Source: Marivirga atlantica
GTDB lineage: Bacteria; Bacteroidota; Bacteroidia; Cytophagales; Cyclobacteriaceae
DNA length: 64,000 nucleotides
Reading direction: 5' to 3'
NCBI RefSeq assembly: GCF_016734805.1
Contig: NZ_JAERQG010000004.1
Location: 372,001 to 436,000, forward strand
The translations under genes were made by a program, and so were the position numbers. Positions 1-9,932 of the stretch are shown here, one piece after another. Within the stretch, counting starts at the first letter, position 1. Each line of letters starts with the position of its first letter. Under the pieces are notes generated by a model. That model did not search any database and was not told the DNA's origin. It was given only the letters and a program-made list of their open reading frames with translations.

Positions 1-1214
1 GTAACATCAGCATCAGCAATCTCGTACTCAGTACCATCAAATATACCCATATGGGCTGTAGTACCATTGGCAAAAGCAGTTTGAGCATCACCTGTTGCCA
101 AACCTCTTTGATATGCCTCAGCGGCTAATAACCAATATTCTGAAGCTGCAAACCAAACATCAGGTGCATCTTGTCTAATGTAAAAATCAGAAACAAACCC
201 TCTTTCAGCAGGATCTGGTAAAGGCGCAGCACCGTTTACTGCTCCAGTAAATTCATAATCATCTGGTTGAGTATAATACGGAACAAAGAATGAAGTTAAT
301 CGTGGATCATTATCATCCTCTAATAGAGTTACCATTCTATTAGACGCTAGTCGCCAAGCCTGATGTTGTCTATCAGTTGCACTCGGCAAATAAGATCCTA
401 GATTAGAGAAGTTATCAAAAGTGGCGTAATCGAAATTTTGATTAGATCTTTGATTGTAATATCTAAATATAGCATCCTCAGAACCATCCACTTCATCGAT
501 AAAGTTTGCTCCAGAACTTAATAGTGCACTTATTTCTGCATCTCTATTTTCTACGTAGGATAATCTCATTAAGGCTCTTAATTTCAACGAATTACCAAAA
601 GCTTCCCAATTATTCATATTTCCACCATAAATATGGTCAAAGGTAACAATTGTGAAAGGTTCATCCTGATTATTCAAATCAATTAAACCTAGTGCCTCAT
701 CAAGTAAATCAAGTATCCCTTGGTAAACATCTGCACCCTCATCAAACTCTGGATTAACGAAATCTGGATTATTAACTTGATAAAAAGGCATTTCTCCCCA
801 ACGATCAATTCCATGAATCCATGCAAACGCTTGTAGTAACTTCAATTGAGCAACAACATTATTATTTCCTTCCTCGAGTGCTATATTAATAGCTAAGTTA
901 GGATCTTTAATAATGTCCTGATAAAATGAAAATTCCCAAAAGTTGTTATTACCAATTTCACTAAACCCATAAGTATCAGGGGCAGTAAGTACAACAACAG
1001 GCTTATGATGTTGAATAAAAGCCGCTCCATCTGGATTAAGTGTATTTAACCTATTTTGTGATAAAGCTATAGATGCATTCATCAGCAAAGTACCAGGAGG
1101 CACCTCTGATGAGGCGTTAGGATTAGTATTAACATCCAGAAAATCTTCTTCGCATGATGTTAATATAATCAAACCTGTTAGTAAAAGTGTTATATATTTT
1201 TTCATCTCTTTCAT
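1..1214 (-). CDS. SusD/RagB-like outer-membrane lipoprotein, C-terminus cut by window edge
   Basis: My reading of the minus strand gives about 404 residues before the window ends, so the C-terminus is missing. The N-terminus is a lipoprotein signal with lipobox LTSC (Cys21 from this start), followed by the acidic stretch EEDFLDVNTNPN typical of SusD-like proteins. The internal text (WIHGIDRWGEMPFYQ, YQGILDLLDEAL, NNWEAFGNSLKLRALMRLS) fits the SusD-like_2 branch. Known of the family: a surface lipoprotein that lids a SusC transporter and captures ligand. It lies 6 nt downstream of the SusC gene on the same strand, so the two are surely co-transcribed. The start at 1214 (MKEMKK) or 1205 (MKKYIT) is equally possible; neither has a clear ribosome-binding site. 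The ligand cannot be read from sequence. Confidence 0.93.
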   Translation of the reverse strand, partial: MKEMKKYITLLLTGLIILTSCEEDFLDVNTNPNASSEVPPGTLLMNASIALSQNRLNTLNPDGAAFIQHHKPVVVLTAPDTYGFSEIGNNNFWEFSFYQDIIKDPNLAINIALEEGNNNVVAQLKLLQAFAWIHGIDRWGEMPFYQVNNPDFVNPEFDEGADVYQGILDLLDEALGLIDLNNQDEPFTIVTFDHIYGGNMNNWEAFGNSLKLRALMRLSYVENRDAEISALLSSGANFIDEVDGSEDAIFRYYNQRSNQNFDYATFDNFSNLGSYLPSATDRQHQAWRLASNRMVTLLEDDNDPRLTSFFVPYYTQPDDYEFTGAVNGAAPLPDPAERGFVSDFYIRQDAPDVWFAASEYWLLAAEAYQRGLATGDAQTAFANGTTAHMGIFDGTEYEIADADV

Positions 1215-1220
1215 AATTTA

Positions 1221-4200
1221 TTAAAATGTTAATTTAACATTCACTCCCAATGAACGAGTAGTAGGTAAGTTAAATGCCTCAATACCTTGTGCATTACCAG
1301 AACCGTAGAAACTCACCTCAGGGTCAATATGAGGAATTTTCGAGTATAATAAGGCCAGGTTCCTTCCTTCAACCCCCAAAGAAAGACTACCAATTGGAAG
1401 GTCATTAAACCAAGCACTTGGAAGAGTATACGATGCACTTAACTCTCTTAGTTTTACATAAGTAGCATCAAAAACACCGTCAGCATCAACAGTATTCTGT
1501 TGTCCCCAGAATTGCTGTGCAGTAATGGCAATGTCATTAGGACGAGTTGAAATAGCATTTCCATCTTCATCTTCATCTAGTAAAATAACCCCATTATCAA
1601 TGTATGCTAAATCTCTACCTTCAACAGTCTCCATAACAGCACCATTTCCTCTTAATGATTGAACGGTTTGTGAATGAATTTGACCACCTTGTCTCCAATC
1701 AATTAAAGCACTAACAGACAATCCTTTGAAACTGAATTCATTCTGAAAACCTAATCTAAAGTCTGGTGTTATGTTACCAATCTTTTGCCCATCTTGAGAT
1801 AATCTTAATCCACTAACCGGGTTTATCAATATATTACCCTCACTGTCTCTTCTCCAATCAGAACCAAATATTGTACCTACAGGCTCACCTAAATAGGCTC
1901 TTAAACCAGGATCTGTTCTAGTACCTGGTACATCAACAAATTCAAATTCATCCTGAATAGATACTAGCTCATTAACGTTTCTAGCAAAGTTAACAGTGGA
2001 TACCCATTTAAAATCTCCTAATTCAAGCGGAGTTCCTGTGATCTTGACTTCCACTCCACTGTTTCTGATAGATCCAGCATTTAAGAAGAAAGATGAAAAA
2101 CCTGTTGAAGGTGCTACCGGTACATTTACAATCTGATCATCAGTTTGTTGTACATAATAAGTTGCATCTACAATTAATTTACTTAAGAAAAAATGAAATT
2201 CACCACCAACCTCATAGGATGTAGTAATCTCAGGACGCAATTCTGCATTTGCCCTCGCATTATTACCAGCAAAACCAGGGATTCCATTAAAGGGATAAGT
2301 ATTGTCTACACCAAATAATTGGAAAATACTAGTTTGCGGAAAAAACACTGGACTTAGTTGAAAAGGAGTGGTTGAACCACCTACTTGAGACCAGTTTGCA
2401 CGCACTTTTAAGAAATTGAAAAGATCAGAACCAAAATCAAATGCATCTGTTAAAACCGCACTACCACTTACCCCAGGGAAGAAATAACTATTATTATCTA
2501 CCGGTAATGTTGAGTTCCAGTCATTTCTACCAGTAATATTTAAGAACAAGTAATTATCCCATGAAAATCCAGCGTCAAAAAATGCACCAATAATTCTTGT
2601 TCTATTGTTAATTACATTTGAAGCTTCTTTATTATTTGCATTTTGAATTACAAAAAGTGTTGGATCTGTCAAATCTTGTCCTCTATCGAATGCAGATTCT
2701 ACGTAAATATCATTTACGTTATGTCCAAGTATTAAATTCAGATTTAATCTATCAGTAATATCTTTGTTAACAGTAACTAACAAATCTGAGTTAGTTTGTT
2801 GCTCAAAAATTCTATCATTCCATAAACCTCCGTCAACATAACCACTTGAACCTGCCTGATAAATTTGCTTTCTATTATCATAAATAACATCAGTACCCAA
2901 TCTCCAAGATATATTTAACCAATCTGTTGGTCTAAATCCAATTAGGCCATAACCAAATAACCTGTTTACATCTTGGGTAAATACGTTTTCATTCAAAGAG
3001 AAGAAAGGATTCTGCGTGATTCCCAAAAATGGAACAGGGGAACCATCTGGATTCAAATACACATCCCTGTCTTTGTATCTATCTAAATCAATATTCCTTG
3101 GAATAGTAGTTACAATGGAAGCTACAGCATTTGGGTTATTAAATCCAGTTTCTGGTCGACCATCATTATCAGATCTTTGATAAGTTACAGCAAAACTCGA
3201 ATAAAAGTTATTATCAAAGTTACGAGACCCATTTAAATTAAAGGTAGTTCTTGATATAGCAGTATTTGGAACAATACCTTCTTGATCCAATTGTGTTATA
3301 CCAAATCTATAAGTTGATTTATCATCACCACCAGCAAGAGATACACTATTGATCATAGTTTGCCCAGTTCTGTAAAAATTTTCTACGTTATCTGGTACTG
3401 CGGAATAAGTAGCAGTCGAACTATCAGGTGCTATAAAAGACCTTCCATCAAATCTCGGACCCCAGTTAGCTTGAGAAGCACTATCCAATTTATTTATTGA
3501 TCCTTGACCATATTCATTTTGATAATCTGGCAATCTGAAAGGGCTATCAAAACGTACTGAGCTATTTACAGTTACAGACATTTTGCTATTCTTTTTCCCT
3601 TTTTTTGTTGTGATTACAATCACACCGTTTCTAGCTCTTTGTCCATATAATGCTGCAGCTGCACCACCTTTTAAAACAGTCATTGACTCAATGTCGTCAG
3701 GATTTATATCACCCGCCCTATTTCCATAATCAACACCTGAAAATCTGTCAACAGATGCGATGTTTGTGTTCTGGATGGGAACACCATCTACAACATAGAG
3801 TGGTTGGTTGTTACCGCTTATTGATGAAACACCTCTAATTACAACTCTAGATGATCCTCCAACAGTACCAGAAGAAGCATTAACATCAACCCCAGCTACT
3901 TTACCAGCGAGTGCATTATTAATATTGCTTTCTCTTGACTTTAAAAACTCATCGGATTCAACCGTTTGAACTGCATAACCCGTTGCTCTTGATTCTCTCT
4001 CGATACCAGAGGCAGTTACTATAACCTCTGATAATTGTTGTACATCAGTAGCCATTGAAACATCAATAACGGATTTTGAACCAATCTCTTTTTCGACCCT
4101 GTTCATCCCTATAAAAGTAAAGACTAAAGTACCACCCTCTGACGGTACTGAAATTCTATACTTACCATCAAGATCTGTATTGACACCATTCCCTGTGCCT

Positions 4201-4334
4201 TTAAGTAGAACCGTTACACCAGGTAATGGCTCCCCTGTCTCGCCATCGGTCACTGTTCCCCCGACTGTGCGATCCTGTGCCCATGCGTATAGCACAAACA
4301 CCAACATGAAACATGTTAGTAGAATCTTCTTCAT
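1221..4334 (-). CDS. SusC/RagA-family TonB-linked outer-membrane receptor
   Basis: 1037 residues, normal for SusC. In order: signal peptide 1-19 (cleavage YAWA-QD), a carboxypeptidase-regulatory-like domain at about 22-107, the plug at about 110-250 with the SusC signature LYVVDGVPI (179-187) and the LKGGAAAALYGQRARNG stretch, then a 22-strand-type barrel ending in a terminal Phe. Known of the family: TonB/ExbBD-energised import of oligosaccharides, peptides or other large ligands, with the SusD-like lipoprotein as lid. The SusD partner follows 6 nt downstream. No extended ECF-sigma signalling domain is present at the N-terminus, and no sigma/anti-sigma pair or degradative enzyme lies on the visible side, so the substrate stays unknown. 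Confidence 0.96.
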   Translation of the reverse strand: MKKILLTCFMLVFVLYAWAQDRTVGGTVTDGETGEPLPGVTVLLKGTGNGVNTDLDGKYRISVPSEGGTLVFTFIGMNRVEKEIGSKSVIDVSMATDVQQLSEVIVTASGIERESRATGYAVQTVESDEFLKSRESNINNALAGKVAGVDVNASSGTVGGSSRVVIRGVSSISGNNQPLYVVDGVPIQNTNIASVDRFSGVDYGNRAGDINPDDIESMTVLKGGAAAALYGQRARNGVIVITTKKGKKNSKMSVTVNSSVRFDSPFRLPDYQNEYGQGSINKLDSASQANWGPRFDGRSFIAPDSSTATYSAVPDNVENFYRTGQTMINSVSLAGGDDKSTYRFGITQLDQEGIVPNTAISRTTFNLNGSRNFDNNFYSSFAVTYQRSDNDGRPETGFNNPNAVASIVTTIPRNIDLDRYKDRDVYLNPDGSPVPFLGITQNPFFSLNENVFTQDVNRLFGYGLIGFRPTDWLNISWRLGTDVIYDNRKQIYQAGSSGYVDGGLWNDRIFEQQTNSDLLVTVNKDITDRLNLNLILGHNVNDIYVESAFDRGQDLTDPTLFVIQNANNKEASNVINNRTRIIGAFFDAGFSWDNYLFLNITGRNDWNSTLPVDNNSYFFPGVSGSAVLTDAFDFGSDLFNFLKVRANWSQVGGSTTPFQLSPVFFPQTSIFQLFGVDNTYPFNGIPGFAGNNARANAELRPEITTSYEVGGEFHFFLSKLIVDATYYVQQTDDQIVNVPVAPSTGFSSFFLNAGSIRNSGVEVKITGTPLELGDFKWVSTVNFARNVNELVSIQDEFEFVDVPGTRTDPGLRAYLGEPVGTIFGSDWRRDSEGNILINPVSGLRLSQDGQKIGNITPDFRLGFQNEFSFKGLSVSALIDWRQGGQIHSQTVQSLRGNGAVMETVEGRDLAYIDNGVILLDEDEDGNAISTRPNDIAITAQQFWGQQNTVDADGVFDATYVKLRELSASYTLPSAWFNDLPIGSLSLGVEGRNLALLYSKIPHIDPEVSFYGSGNAQGIEAFNLPTTRSLGVNVKLTF

Positions 4335-4545
4335 ACAATTTTATTTTAGGTTAAAAATAATTAATCATTAAATGTAAGTAACATTCAGATTAAACACCAA
4401 ATAAAAATATAATTTTTTAGCTAAAAAGATTTTAAGAATATTTAATGGTAAAAGTATCAATCACAGATTAAATCGGTATTAAATACAACAGTAGCAAAAT
4501 TATTTCCATACCAACAAGTTGATTTAAAATATAACTATTCTAATA

Positions 4546-6402
4546 TTATATTATCTTAATCTTAACTAACTTTTTAAAAACACCATCATTTTGAGGTTGA
4601 GCTCCGTAACCATTATACTTTAATCGTTCCGTTGAAACGCTTTTTTTTAAAAGTTCTTGATAAACAGCTTTTGCCCGACTTTCAGATAAATTCATGTTAT
4701 ATGTCTTTGAACCGACATCATCAGTAAAGCCAGCAATTTCTATTTTCACATTAGGGTTATTTTTCAGGAATTCTGCGATTTTCTCAATCTCTCTCTTCGA
4801 CTTTTCATCTAATTCATAGCTATCAAAGTCAAAATAAATATTATTGAGACTAATTGACTTTCCAGCCTCAATAGCTTCCAAATTGAAATCCTGCTCATGC
4901 TGTACGCCATCAATATCATTAACTTTCAACGATCTGAATAAATAACCCGTAGACTCAACGTAAAAGGAATAATCTGATTTATTAGGGATAAGCACCTTAT
5001 AGCTACCTGTTACGGCATCAGAAAATGTTTCTCTTAATAAACTATCAGTTTCTAAATCGAAAATTTGAATTGAAGCTTCCAAAGGGTTGTTAGATGAGGC
5101 ATCCTTAACAGTTCCATAAACTAGCAATAAACTATCTAGCGCTGCTTCCTTATTTATAAATAGTATCTCAGATGGTGGATATTTTTCATCAGATTTTAAT
5201 TCACGTGCCCAATAGATACTACCATCGAGTTTTTTATGAAACGAGGTCTCATCCTGAAAGCTGTTCATTGGTAAACCAATATTTCCCGGAGAATCTTGAC
5301 TGTTCCAGGCAACTTTAAAAAAATCGAAGCCACCCATACCAATTCGTCCATTTGAACTGAAGTAAAGCGTATCTCCGCTCAAGTCTAAAAAAGGTGAAAT
5401 CTCATCAGCGAAAGTATTAATTGTGCTTCCCAAATTTTTTGCTGGCTTCCACTTACCATCAATATCTTTAGTGGAATAATATAAATCTCTTTTACCTATT
5501 CCGCCTGCTCTGTTTGAACTAAATATGAGCAACCTGCCATCGGAAGATAAATAAGGTTGAGACTCCCAGTTTCTTGTATTGATGTTACTTCCTAAATTCT
5601 CCGGAGCAGTCCATTTGTTATTCTTCTTATAGGATATATATAAATCACAGCTCCCGTAACCTCCTCTTCTATTGCAACCAGTAAATACCATTACTCTTCC
5701 ATCGGCCGAAACAGCAGCAGCGCCCTCGCTTTCCTTACTATTTACAGTGGGCACTTCTTCAACTCTTTTGAATTTAGTTCCGTCTAGCTCGGCTCTGTAT
5801 ATCCCTTCTTCAAGGCTTCTTAAACGTTGGGCGGTAAAATACATATCATCTTCAGGGTATAAAGTGAAGAAGGGAAAGTATACGCTTCTGAATATTTGTT
5901 GAGATTCTATTTTCTGCACCTTATATGCTGACAGATCAGAATCCGCCAAAGCATCAAGTGCAAATTCAATTGATTTACTAATCACTTCGCTCAACTGAAG
6001 TGATTGCTCATTATAACCCTTTTCGAGGTATTTGTCTATTGGCCCTTGAGCAAATTCGTAATTACCATTTTCAAAGCTCTCCTTCCCTAGAACAAAATAA
6101 AACTCGTGGTACTTAGCTTTCCAGTCCGGATTTAGTTGGTATGCCTTCTTTAACGAAGGCAACATTTTAGGGAAATCTCTAACAGAATAATAGAGATAAG
6201 CCTTTTCAAGATGTACCTGAAAATTATCTGGCTCATTAGAAACAGCTTCATTCATGTATTGAATAGCTGAATTCCAATTTCTACTATTGAGAGCGTTTTG
6301 TGATTTTTCTAAAAGCTTTTCTGTTTTTCGCTTTAAATCCTGAGCGTTCACAGAAAAACCAATAAAAACTATTGTAAGAAGGAGTAAAGATTTTTTAATC
6401 AT
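4546..6402 (-). CDS. TPR-PD40-CRD-OmpA envelope protein (PorE-like architecture)
   Basis: 618 residues: signal peptide 1-20 (VNA-QD), TPR helices about 23-115, PD40/WD40-like propeller repeats about 190-410 (SSDGRLLIFSSNRAGG, LSGDTLYFSSNGRIGMGGFD), a carboxypeptidase-regulatory-like domain about 430-500, and an OmpA peptidoglycan-binding domain from about 520. This order is known from PorE of the type IX secretion machinery and from related anchoring proteins; the function here is inference. The signal peptide looks like type I, while PorE is a lipoprotein. The OmpA motif reads GFTDDVG rather than GHTDxxG, and the usual NRRVE tail is shortened to KLVKIKII. It lies 47 nt after queE on the same strand. 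Its start codon sits in a 14-bp perfect hairpin (6394-6429). Confidence 0.93.
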   Translation of the reverse strand: MIKKSLLLLTIVFIGFSVNAQDLKRKTEKLLEKSQNALNSRNWNSAIQYMNEAVSNEPDNFQVHLEKAYLYYSVRDFPKMLPSLKKAYQLNPDWKAKYHEFYFVLGKESFENGNYEFAQGPIDKYLEKGYNEQSLQLSEVISKSIEFALDALADSDLSAYKVQKIESQQIFRSVYFPFFTLYPEDDMYFTAQRLRSLEEGIYRAELDGTKFKRVEEVPTVNSKESEGAAAVSADGRVMVFTGCNRRGGYGSCDLYISYKKNNKWTAPENLGSNINTRNWESQPYLSSDGRLLIFSSNRAGGIGKRDLYYSTKDIDGKWKPAKNLGSTINTFADEISPFLDLSGDTLYFSSNGRIGMGGFDFFKVAWNSQDSPGNIGLPMNSFQDETSFHKKLDGSIYWARELKSDEKYPPSEILFINKEAALDSLLLVYGTVKDASSNNPLEASIQIFDLETDSLLRETFSDAVTGSYKVLIPNKSDYSFYVESTGYLFRSLKVNDIDGVQHEQDFNLEAIEAGKSISLNNIYFDFDSYELDEKSKREIEKIAEFLKNNPNVKIEIAGFTDDVGSKTYNMNLSESRAKAVYQELLKKSVSTERLKYNGYGAQPQNDGVFKKLVKIKII

Positions 6403-6429
6403 ATCAGCAATTTACCTGATATGATTAAA
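6394..6429 (-). promoter_or_regulatory. 14-bp perfect hairpin burying the OmpA gene start codon
   Basis: Plus-strand arms are 6394-6407 (TTTAATCATATCAG) and 6416-6429 (CTGATATGATTAAA) around the 8-nt loop CAATTTAC. In the minus-strand mRNA the 3' arm contains the ATG at 6402-6400 and the first two codons. The pairing is seen directly; control of translation, or use as a protein-binding palindrome, is inference. No U-run follows the stem on either strand, so it is not an intrinsic terminator. Confidence 0.6.
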
Positions 6430-6449
6430 GAATAAAAGTGGGATTTATT

Positions 6450-7073
6450 TTAAGGAATATCCAAATACTTGTGCGTCTGTAAGGAAATAGACCACTTAGG
6501 ATGTTGCTTTACATACTCTATTATATAAGGAGTCATTTTTTCCTGCTTACTCCATTCAGGCTGTAAAAGCAATTTACATTTATCATCAACAAGGGCAGCA
6601 TGCTGTTCGGCCCATTTAAAATCCGACTCATTAAAAATGATAATCTTCAATTCATCTGCCATTTCATACCATTCGGACATAGGAGCCTTGAATTTCTTTG
6701 GTGAAAGACATACCCAATCAACTGTGCCGCTAAAAGGGTGCGCACCAGAAGTTTCGACATTTATATGAAAACCTTTAGCTTTTAATTCAGAAGTAAGCCC
6801 ATCTAAATTATACATAAATGGCTCGCCTCCAGTAACTACCACTAGTTTGGATTGATAATTACCAGCTTCATCAACAATTTCTTGAACTGACCTTAATGGC
6901 CATTTGTCAGCATCCCATGAGTCTTTCACATCGCACCAAACACAGCCCACATCGCAGCCACCCAGCCTAATAAAATAGGCGGCTTTACCACTATAAGCTC
7001 CCTCACCTTGAATGGTATAAAAAGCTTCCATAAGTGGTAATTCCTTTGTATGATCAAAGGAGGTCTTATCCAT
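6450..7073 (-). CDS. queE: 7-carboxy-7-deazaguanine synthase
   Basis: 207 residues. A radical-SAM enzyme that converts 6-carboxytetrahydropterin to 7-carboxy-7-deazaguanine in queuosine tRNA biosynthesis. The N-terminus has the QueE hallmark [12 protein letters not shown], then [19 protein letters not shown], whose Cys-x3-Cys-x2-Cys ligates the 4Fe-4S cluster; VVTGGEP is the SAM-contacting GGE motif. The ATG overlaps the end of folD by 8 nt (ATGGATAA), suggesting coupled translation. No other queuosine gene (queC, queD, queF) is in the window. The length and single-domain build are normal. Confidence 0.96.
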   Translation of the reverse strand: MDKTSFDHTKELPLMEAFYTIQGEGAYSGKAAYFIRLGGCDVGCVWCDVKDSWDADKWPLRSVQEIVDEAGNYQSKLVVVTGGEPFMYNLDGLTSELKAKGFHINVETSGAHPFSGTVDWVCLSPKKFKAPMSEWYEMADELKIIIFNESDFKWAEQHAALVDDKCKLLLQPEWSKQEKMTPYIIEYVKQHPKWSISLQTHKYLDIP

Positions 7074-7962
7074 ATATTTCTTTTTGTGCTGCCAGCCAGG
7101 TATTCATTAATAAACCAGCGCGAGTCATTGGACCTACTCCACCTGGCACAGGAGTTATATAAGATGCTTTTTCGGACACCTCCTCAAAAAGCACGTCTCC
7201 TTTTAAGGCAAATCCGGACTTCTTATTTGAATCAGGAACTCTCGTAGTTCCTACGTCAATTACAACCACACCTTCTTTAACCATGTCAGCAGTTATAAGC
7301 CCTGGCTTACCTACCGCTACAATGAGAATATCGGCTTGCTTTGTATATTGTTCTAAATTTTCAGTGAATCTGTGAGTAAGTGTAACTGTAGCATCACCAG
7401 GATAGCCGTTATTTCCCATAAGAATACTAACAGGAAGCCCAACTATTCTGCTTCTACCAACTACTACACAGTGTTTTCCTCTGGTAGGAATGTCATATCT
7501 TTTGATTAGTTCCATTACACCATAAGGTGTGGCAGGCAAATAAGCAGAAAGACCTGTGGACATTCTTCCAAAATTTGTTGGATGGAAACCATCAACATCC
7601 TTTTCAGGCTTGATCGCACTTAACACTTTATCTACATTGATGTGCTTTGGTAATGGAAGCTGCACTATAAAACCATCAACTCTATCGTCATTATTGAGTT
7701 TCTCTACTTCAGCAAGCAACTCCTTTTCAGTGATTGTTTCATCAAAAATCAGCTTTGAAGACTCAAAACCAATCTCTTCGCAATCCTTCACTTTTGCATT
7801 TACATAGGTTTCACTGGCTCCATCATTTCCTACTAAAATTGCGGATAGATGAGGTGCTTTGCCTCCACTCTCTTTAAGAGCTCTAGTCTTTACCTTAAGT
7901 TCTTGCTTTATTTCAGCTGAAATCCTTTTACCGTCCAATAAAGTTGGTGTCACAACATCCAT
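7066..7962 (-). CDS. folD: Bifunctional methylenetetrahydrofolate dehydrogenase/cyclohydrolase
   Basis: 298 residues, typical of FolD. It interconverts 5,10-methylene-, methenyl- and 10-formyl-tetrahydrofolate with NADP in the cytosol. Visible motifs are [13 protein letters not shown] (catalytic Lys in the YxxxK context), [26 protein letters not shown] of the Rossmann domain, and the C-terminal signature [15 protein letters not shown]. It lies 10 nt downstream of lepA and overlaps queE by 8 nt, so the three genes form one minus-strand unit. One-carbon metabolism links it functionally to gcvT near 48-49 kb, though the two are not clustered. Confidence 0.97.
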   Translation of the reverse strand: MDVVTPTLLDGKRISAEIKQELKVKTRALKESGGKAPHLSAILVGNDGASETYVNAKVKDCEEIGFESSKLIFDETITEKELLAEVEKLNNDDRVDGFIVQLPLPKHINVDKVLSAIKPEKDVDGFHPTNFGRMSTGLSAYLPATPYGVMELIKRYDIPTRGKHCVVVGRSRIVGLPVSILMGNNGYPGDATVTLTHRFTENLEQYTKQADILIVAVGKPGLITADMVKEGVVVIDVGTTRVPDSNKKSGFALKGDVLFEEVSEKASYITPVPGGVGPMTRAGLLMNTWLAAQKEIYG

Positions 7963-7972
7963 TATTTATATC

Positions 7973-9763
7973 TTAATCAAGTTTTAATACAGCCATAAAA
8001 GCTTCCTGCGGAATTTCCACATTACCTACCTGACGCATTCTCTTCTTACCCTTCTTCTGCTTCTCTAAGAGCTTACGCTTACGGGTTATATCTCCTCCAT
8101 AACATTTCGCCAATACGTTTTTTCTTAAAGCTTTCACTGTTTCACGAGCAATAACTTTAGTACCAATAGCTGCCTGAACAGCAATTTCGAACTGCTGACG
8201 AGGAATTAATTCTTTTAATTTCTCACATAGTCGTTTCCCCCACTCATAAGCCTTGTCTCTATGAACAATTGCTGAAAGAGCATCTACTCTATCTCCATTC
8301 AATAAAATCTCCAACTTAACCAGGCTACTTGTCCTATACCCCATTAATTCATAGTCTAAAGAAGCGTAACCCTTAGAAATAGTCTTCAGCTTATCGAAGA
8401 AATCAAAAACAATCTCCGCCAGAGGAATTTCAAAGGTCAATTCCACACGACTTTGAGTTAGATAAACCTGATTCTTGATTTCACCACGCTTATCCATACA
8501 CAATGAAATTACAGGACCTACAAATTCATCCTTCGTAATAATCTGTGCTCTTATATAAGGTTCTTCTAAATGGTCTATGTCTCCAACTTCAGGTAGTTCT
8601 GAAGGAGCACTTACCTTAAGCATTTCTCCTTTTTTGGGATATGCATGAAATTGCACTGACGGAACAGTCGTGATAACTGTCATGTCGAACTCACGCTCCA
8701 AACGCTCTTGAACAATTTCCATGTGCAACATTCCTAAGAATCCGCAGCGGAAACCAAAACCAAGTGCTGCAGAAGTTTCAGGTTCCCAAACCAGTGAAGC
8801 ATCATTCAGCTGAAGCTTCTCCATGGAAGCTCTTAATTCTTCAAAATCTGAAGTATCAACAGGATAAATACCTGCAAAAACCATAGGCTTCACATTTTCG
8901 AAACCTTGAACTGCCTTACCTGGGTTATCAGTGAGTGTAATGGTATCACCAACCTTTACTTCTTTTGCTACTTTAATACCGCTTATGAGATAACCAACAT
9001 CACCAGTACTTACAACACTTTTAGGTTGTTGCTTTAGCTTTAAAGAGCCAATTTCGTCAGCTTCATAGCTTTTACCGGTATTGATAAATTTGATGTTATC
9101 TCCTTTTTTTATTTCTCCATTGAAAACCCTAAAGTATACTTCAATACCTCGGAATGGATTAAAAACTGAATCGAATATCATCGCCTGAAGCGGCTCGTCT
9201 TTATTACCTTTTGGAGAAGGAATTCTTTCTGCGACAGCTTCCAATATCTCCACAATACCAATACCTTCTTTGGCACTTGCATGTAGAATTTCTTCCTTTT
9301 TACAGCCAATCAAATCAATAATTTGATCCGACACTTCATCAGGCATTGCACCTGGTAAATCAATTTTATTGAGCACAGGAATAATCTCTAGATCATGCTC
9401 AATAGCAAGGTATAAATTAGAAATAGTTTGAGCCTGAATACCCTGAGCAGCATCCACAATCAATAATGCACCTTCACAGGCAGCAATAGATCTAGATACT
9501 TCGTAAGAAAAATCAACATGGCCAGGAGTATCAATTAAATTATATATGTAAGGTTCTCCTTTGTATATATAATCCATTTGAATAGCATGACTTTTTATAG
9601 TGATACCACGCTCACGTTCCAAATCCATATTATCTAGTAACTGCTCTTTCTTCTCGCGCTCGGTTACAGATTGTGTAGCATCTAAAAGCCTGTCTGCCAG
9701 GGTACTTTTACCGTGGTCAATATGTGCAATGATGCAAAAGTTTCTTATATTCTTCATCTCCAT
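7973..9763 (-). CDS. lepA: Elongation factor 4 (LepA), ribosome back-translocase GTPase
   Basis: 596 residues, full length. N-terminal translational GTPase domain with P-loop AHIDHGKST, switch [11 protein letters not shown] and NKIDLPG, then EF-G-like domains II, III and V and the LepA-specific C-terminal domain ([25 protein letters not shown]). Known of the family: it binds stalled or over-translocated ribosomes. The start is ATG 9763 (MEMKN) or ATG 9757 (MKN). A -7 element at 9774-9781 lies 10 nt upstream, predicting a very short leader. It is the first gene of the minus-strand unit lepA-folD-queE-OmpA and diverges from the GH3 gene. Confidence 0.97.
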   Translation of the reverse strand: MEMKNIRNFCIIAHIDHGKSTLADRLLDATQSVTEREKKEQLLDNMDLERERGITIKSHAIQMDYIYKGEPYIYNLIDTPGHVDFSYEVSRSIAACEGALLIVDAAQGIQAQTISNLYLAIEHDLEIIPVLNKIDLPGAMPDEVSDQIIDLIGCKKEEILHASAKEGIGIVEILEAVAERIPSPKGNKDEPLQAMIFDSVFNPFRGIEVYFRVFNGEIKKGDNIKFINTGKSYEADEIGSLKLKQQPKSVVSTGDVGYLISGIKVAKEVKVGDTITLTDNPGKAVQGFENVKPMVFAGIYPVDTSDFEELRASMEKLQLNDASLVWEPETSAALGFGFRCGFLGMLHMEIVQERLEREFDMTVITTVPSVQFHAYPKKGEMLKVSAPSELPEVGDIDHLEEPYIRAQIITKDEFVGPVISLCMDKRGEIKNQVYLTQSRVELTFEIPLAEIVFDFFDKLKTISKGYASLDYELMGYRTSSLVKLEILLNGDRVDALSAIVHRDKAYEWGKRLCEKLKELIPRQQFEIAVQAAIGTKVIARETVKALRKNVLAKCYGGDITRKRKLLEKQKKGKKRMRQVGNVEIPQEAFMAVLKLD

Positions 9764-9773
9764 AATCAGGCTG

Positions 9774-9781
9774 CAAAACTA
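9774..9781 (-). promoter_or_regulatory. -7 promoter element for lepA operon
   Basis: On the minus strand the sequence reads TAGTTTTG, an exact match to the Bacteroidota consensus TAnnTTTG. No TTG at the ideal 19-20 nt spacing is seen further upstream. The predicted start point is about 6 nt before the lepA ATG. Confidence 0.5.
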
Positions 9782-9809
9782 CATATTAAAGCGCAGAATT
9801 AATAACAAG

Positions 9810-9822
9810 TAAATCTGATTTA
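9810..9822. repeat. Short palindrome in the lepA/GH3 divergent region
   Basis: TAAATC-T-GATTTA is a 13-bp perfect palindrome between the two divergent promoters. Its core AATCTGATT recurs in the larger palindrome at 52463-52479. Operator function is only a guess; AT-rich DNA produces such palindromes by chance. Confidence 0.25.
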
Positions 9823-9919
9823 ATAATTGAAACAGTACATAAGCAACATGTTTATCGCTCTTTTTGATTAAATCTTGTACAAAAGCATATTTCTTTCCGA
9901 AAGGTTCAGCTTAATTTTC

Positions 9920-9927
9920 TAATTTTG
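9920..9927 (+). promoter_or_regulatory. -7 promoter element directly before GH3 gene
   Basis: TAATTTTG matches TAnnTTTG exactly and ends 5 nt before the ATG at 9933, so transcription would start at or next to the start codon. No TTG is seen at the -33 position. Confidence 0.5.
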
Positions 9928-9932
9928 GCCTC

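Noticed and set aside
4546-4640. Frameshift at the end of the first OmpA gene
   Set aside because: The tail is short, but the last strand LVKIKII still aligns with the family RVEIKII-like end, and no other frame continues an NRRVE motif.
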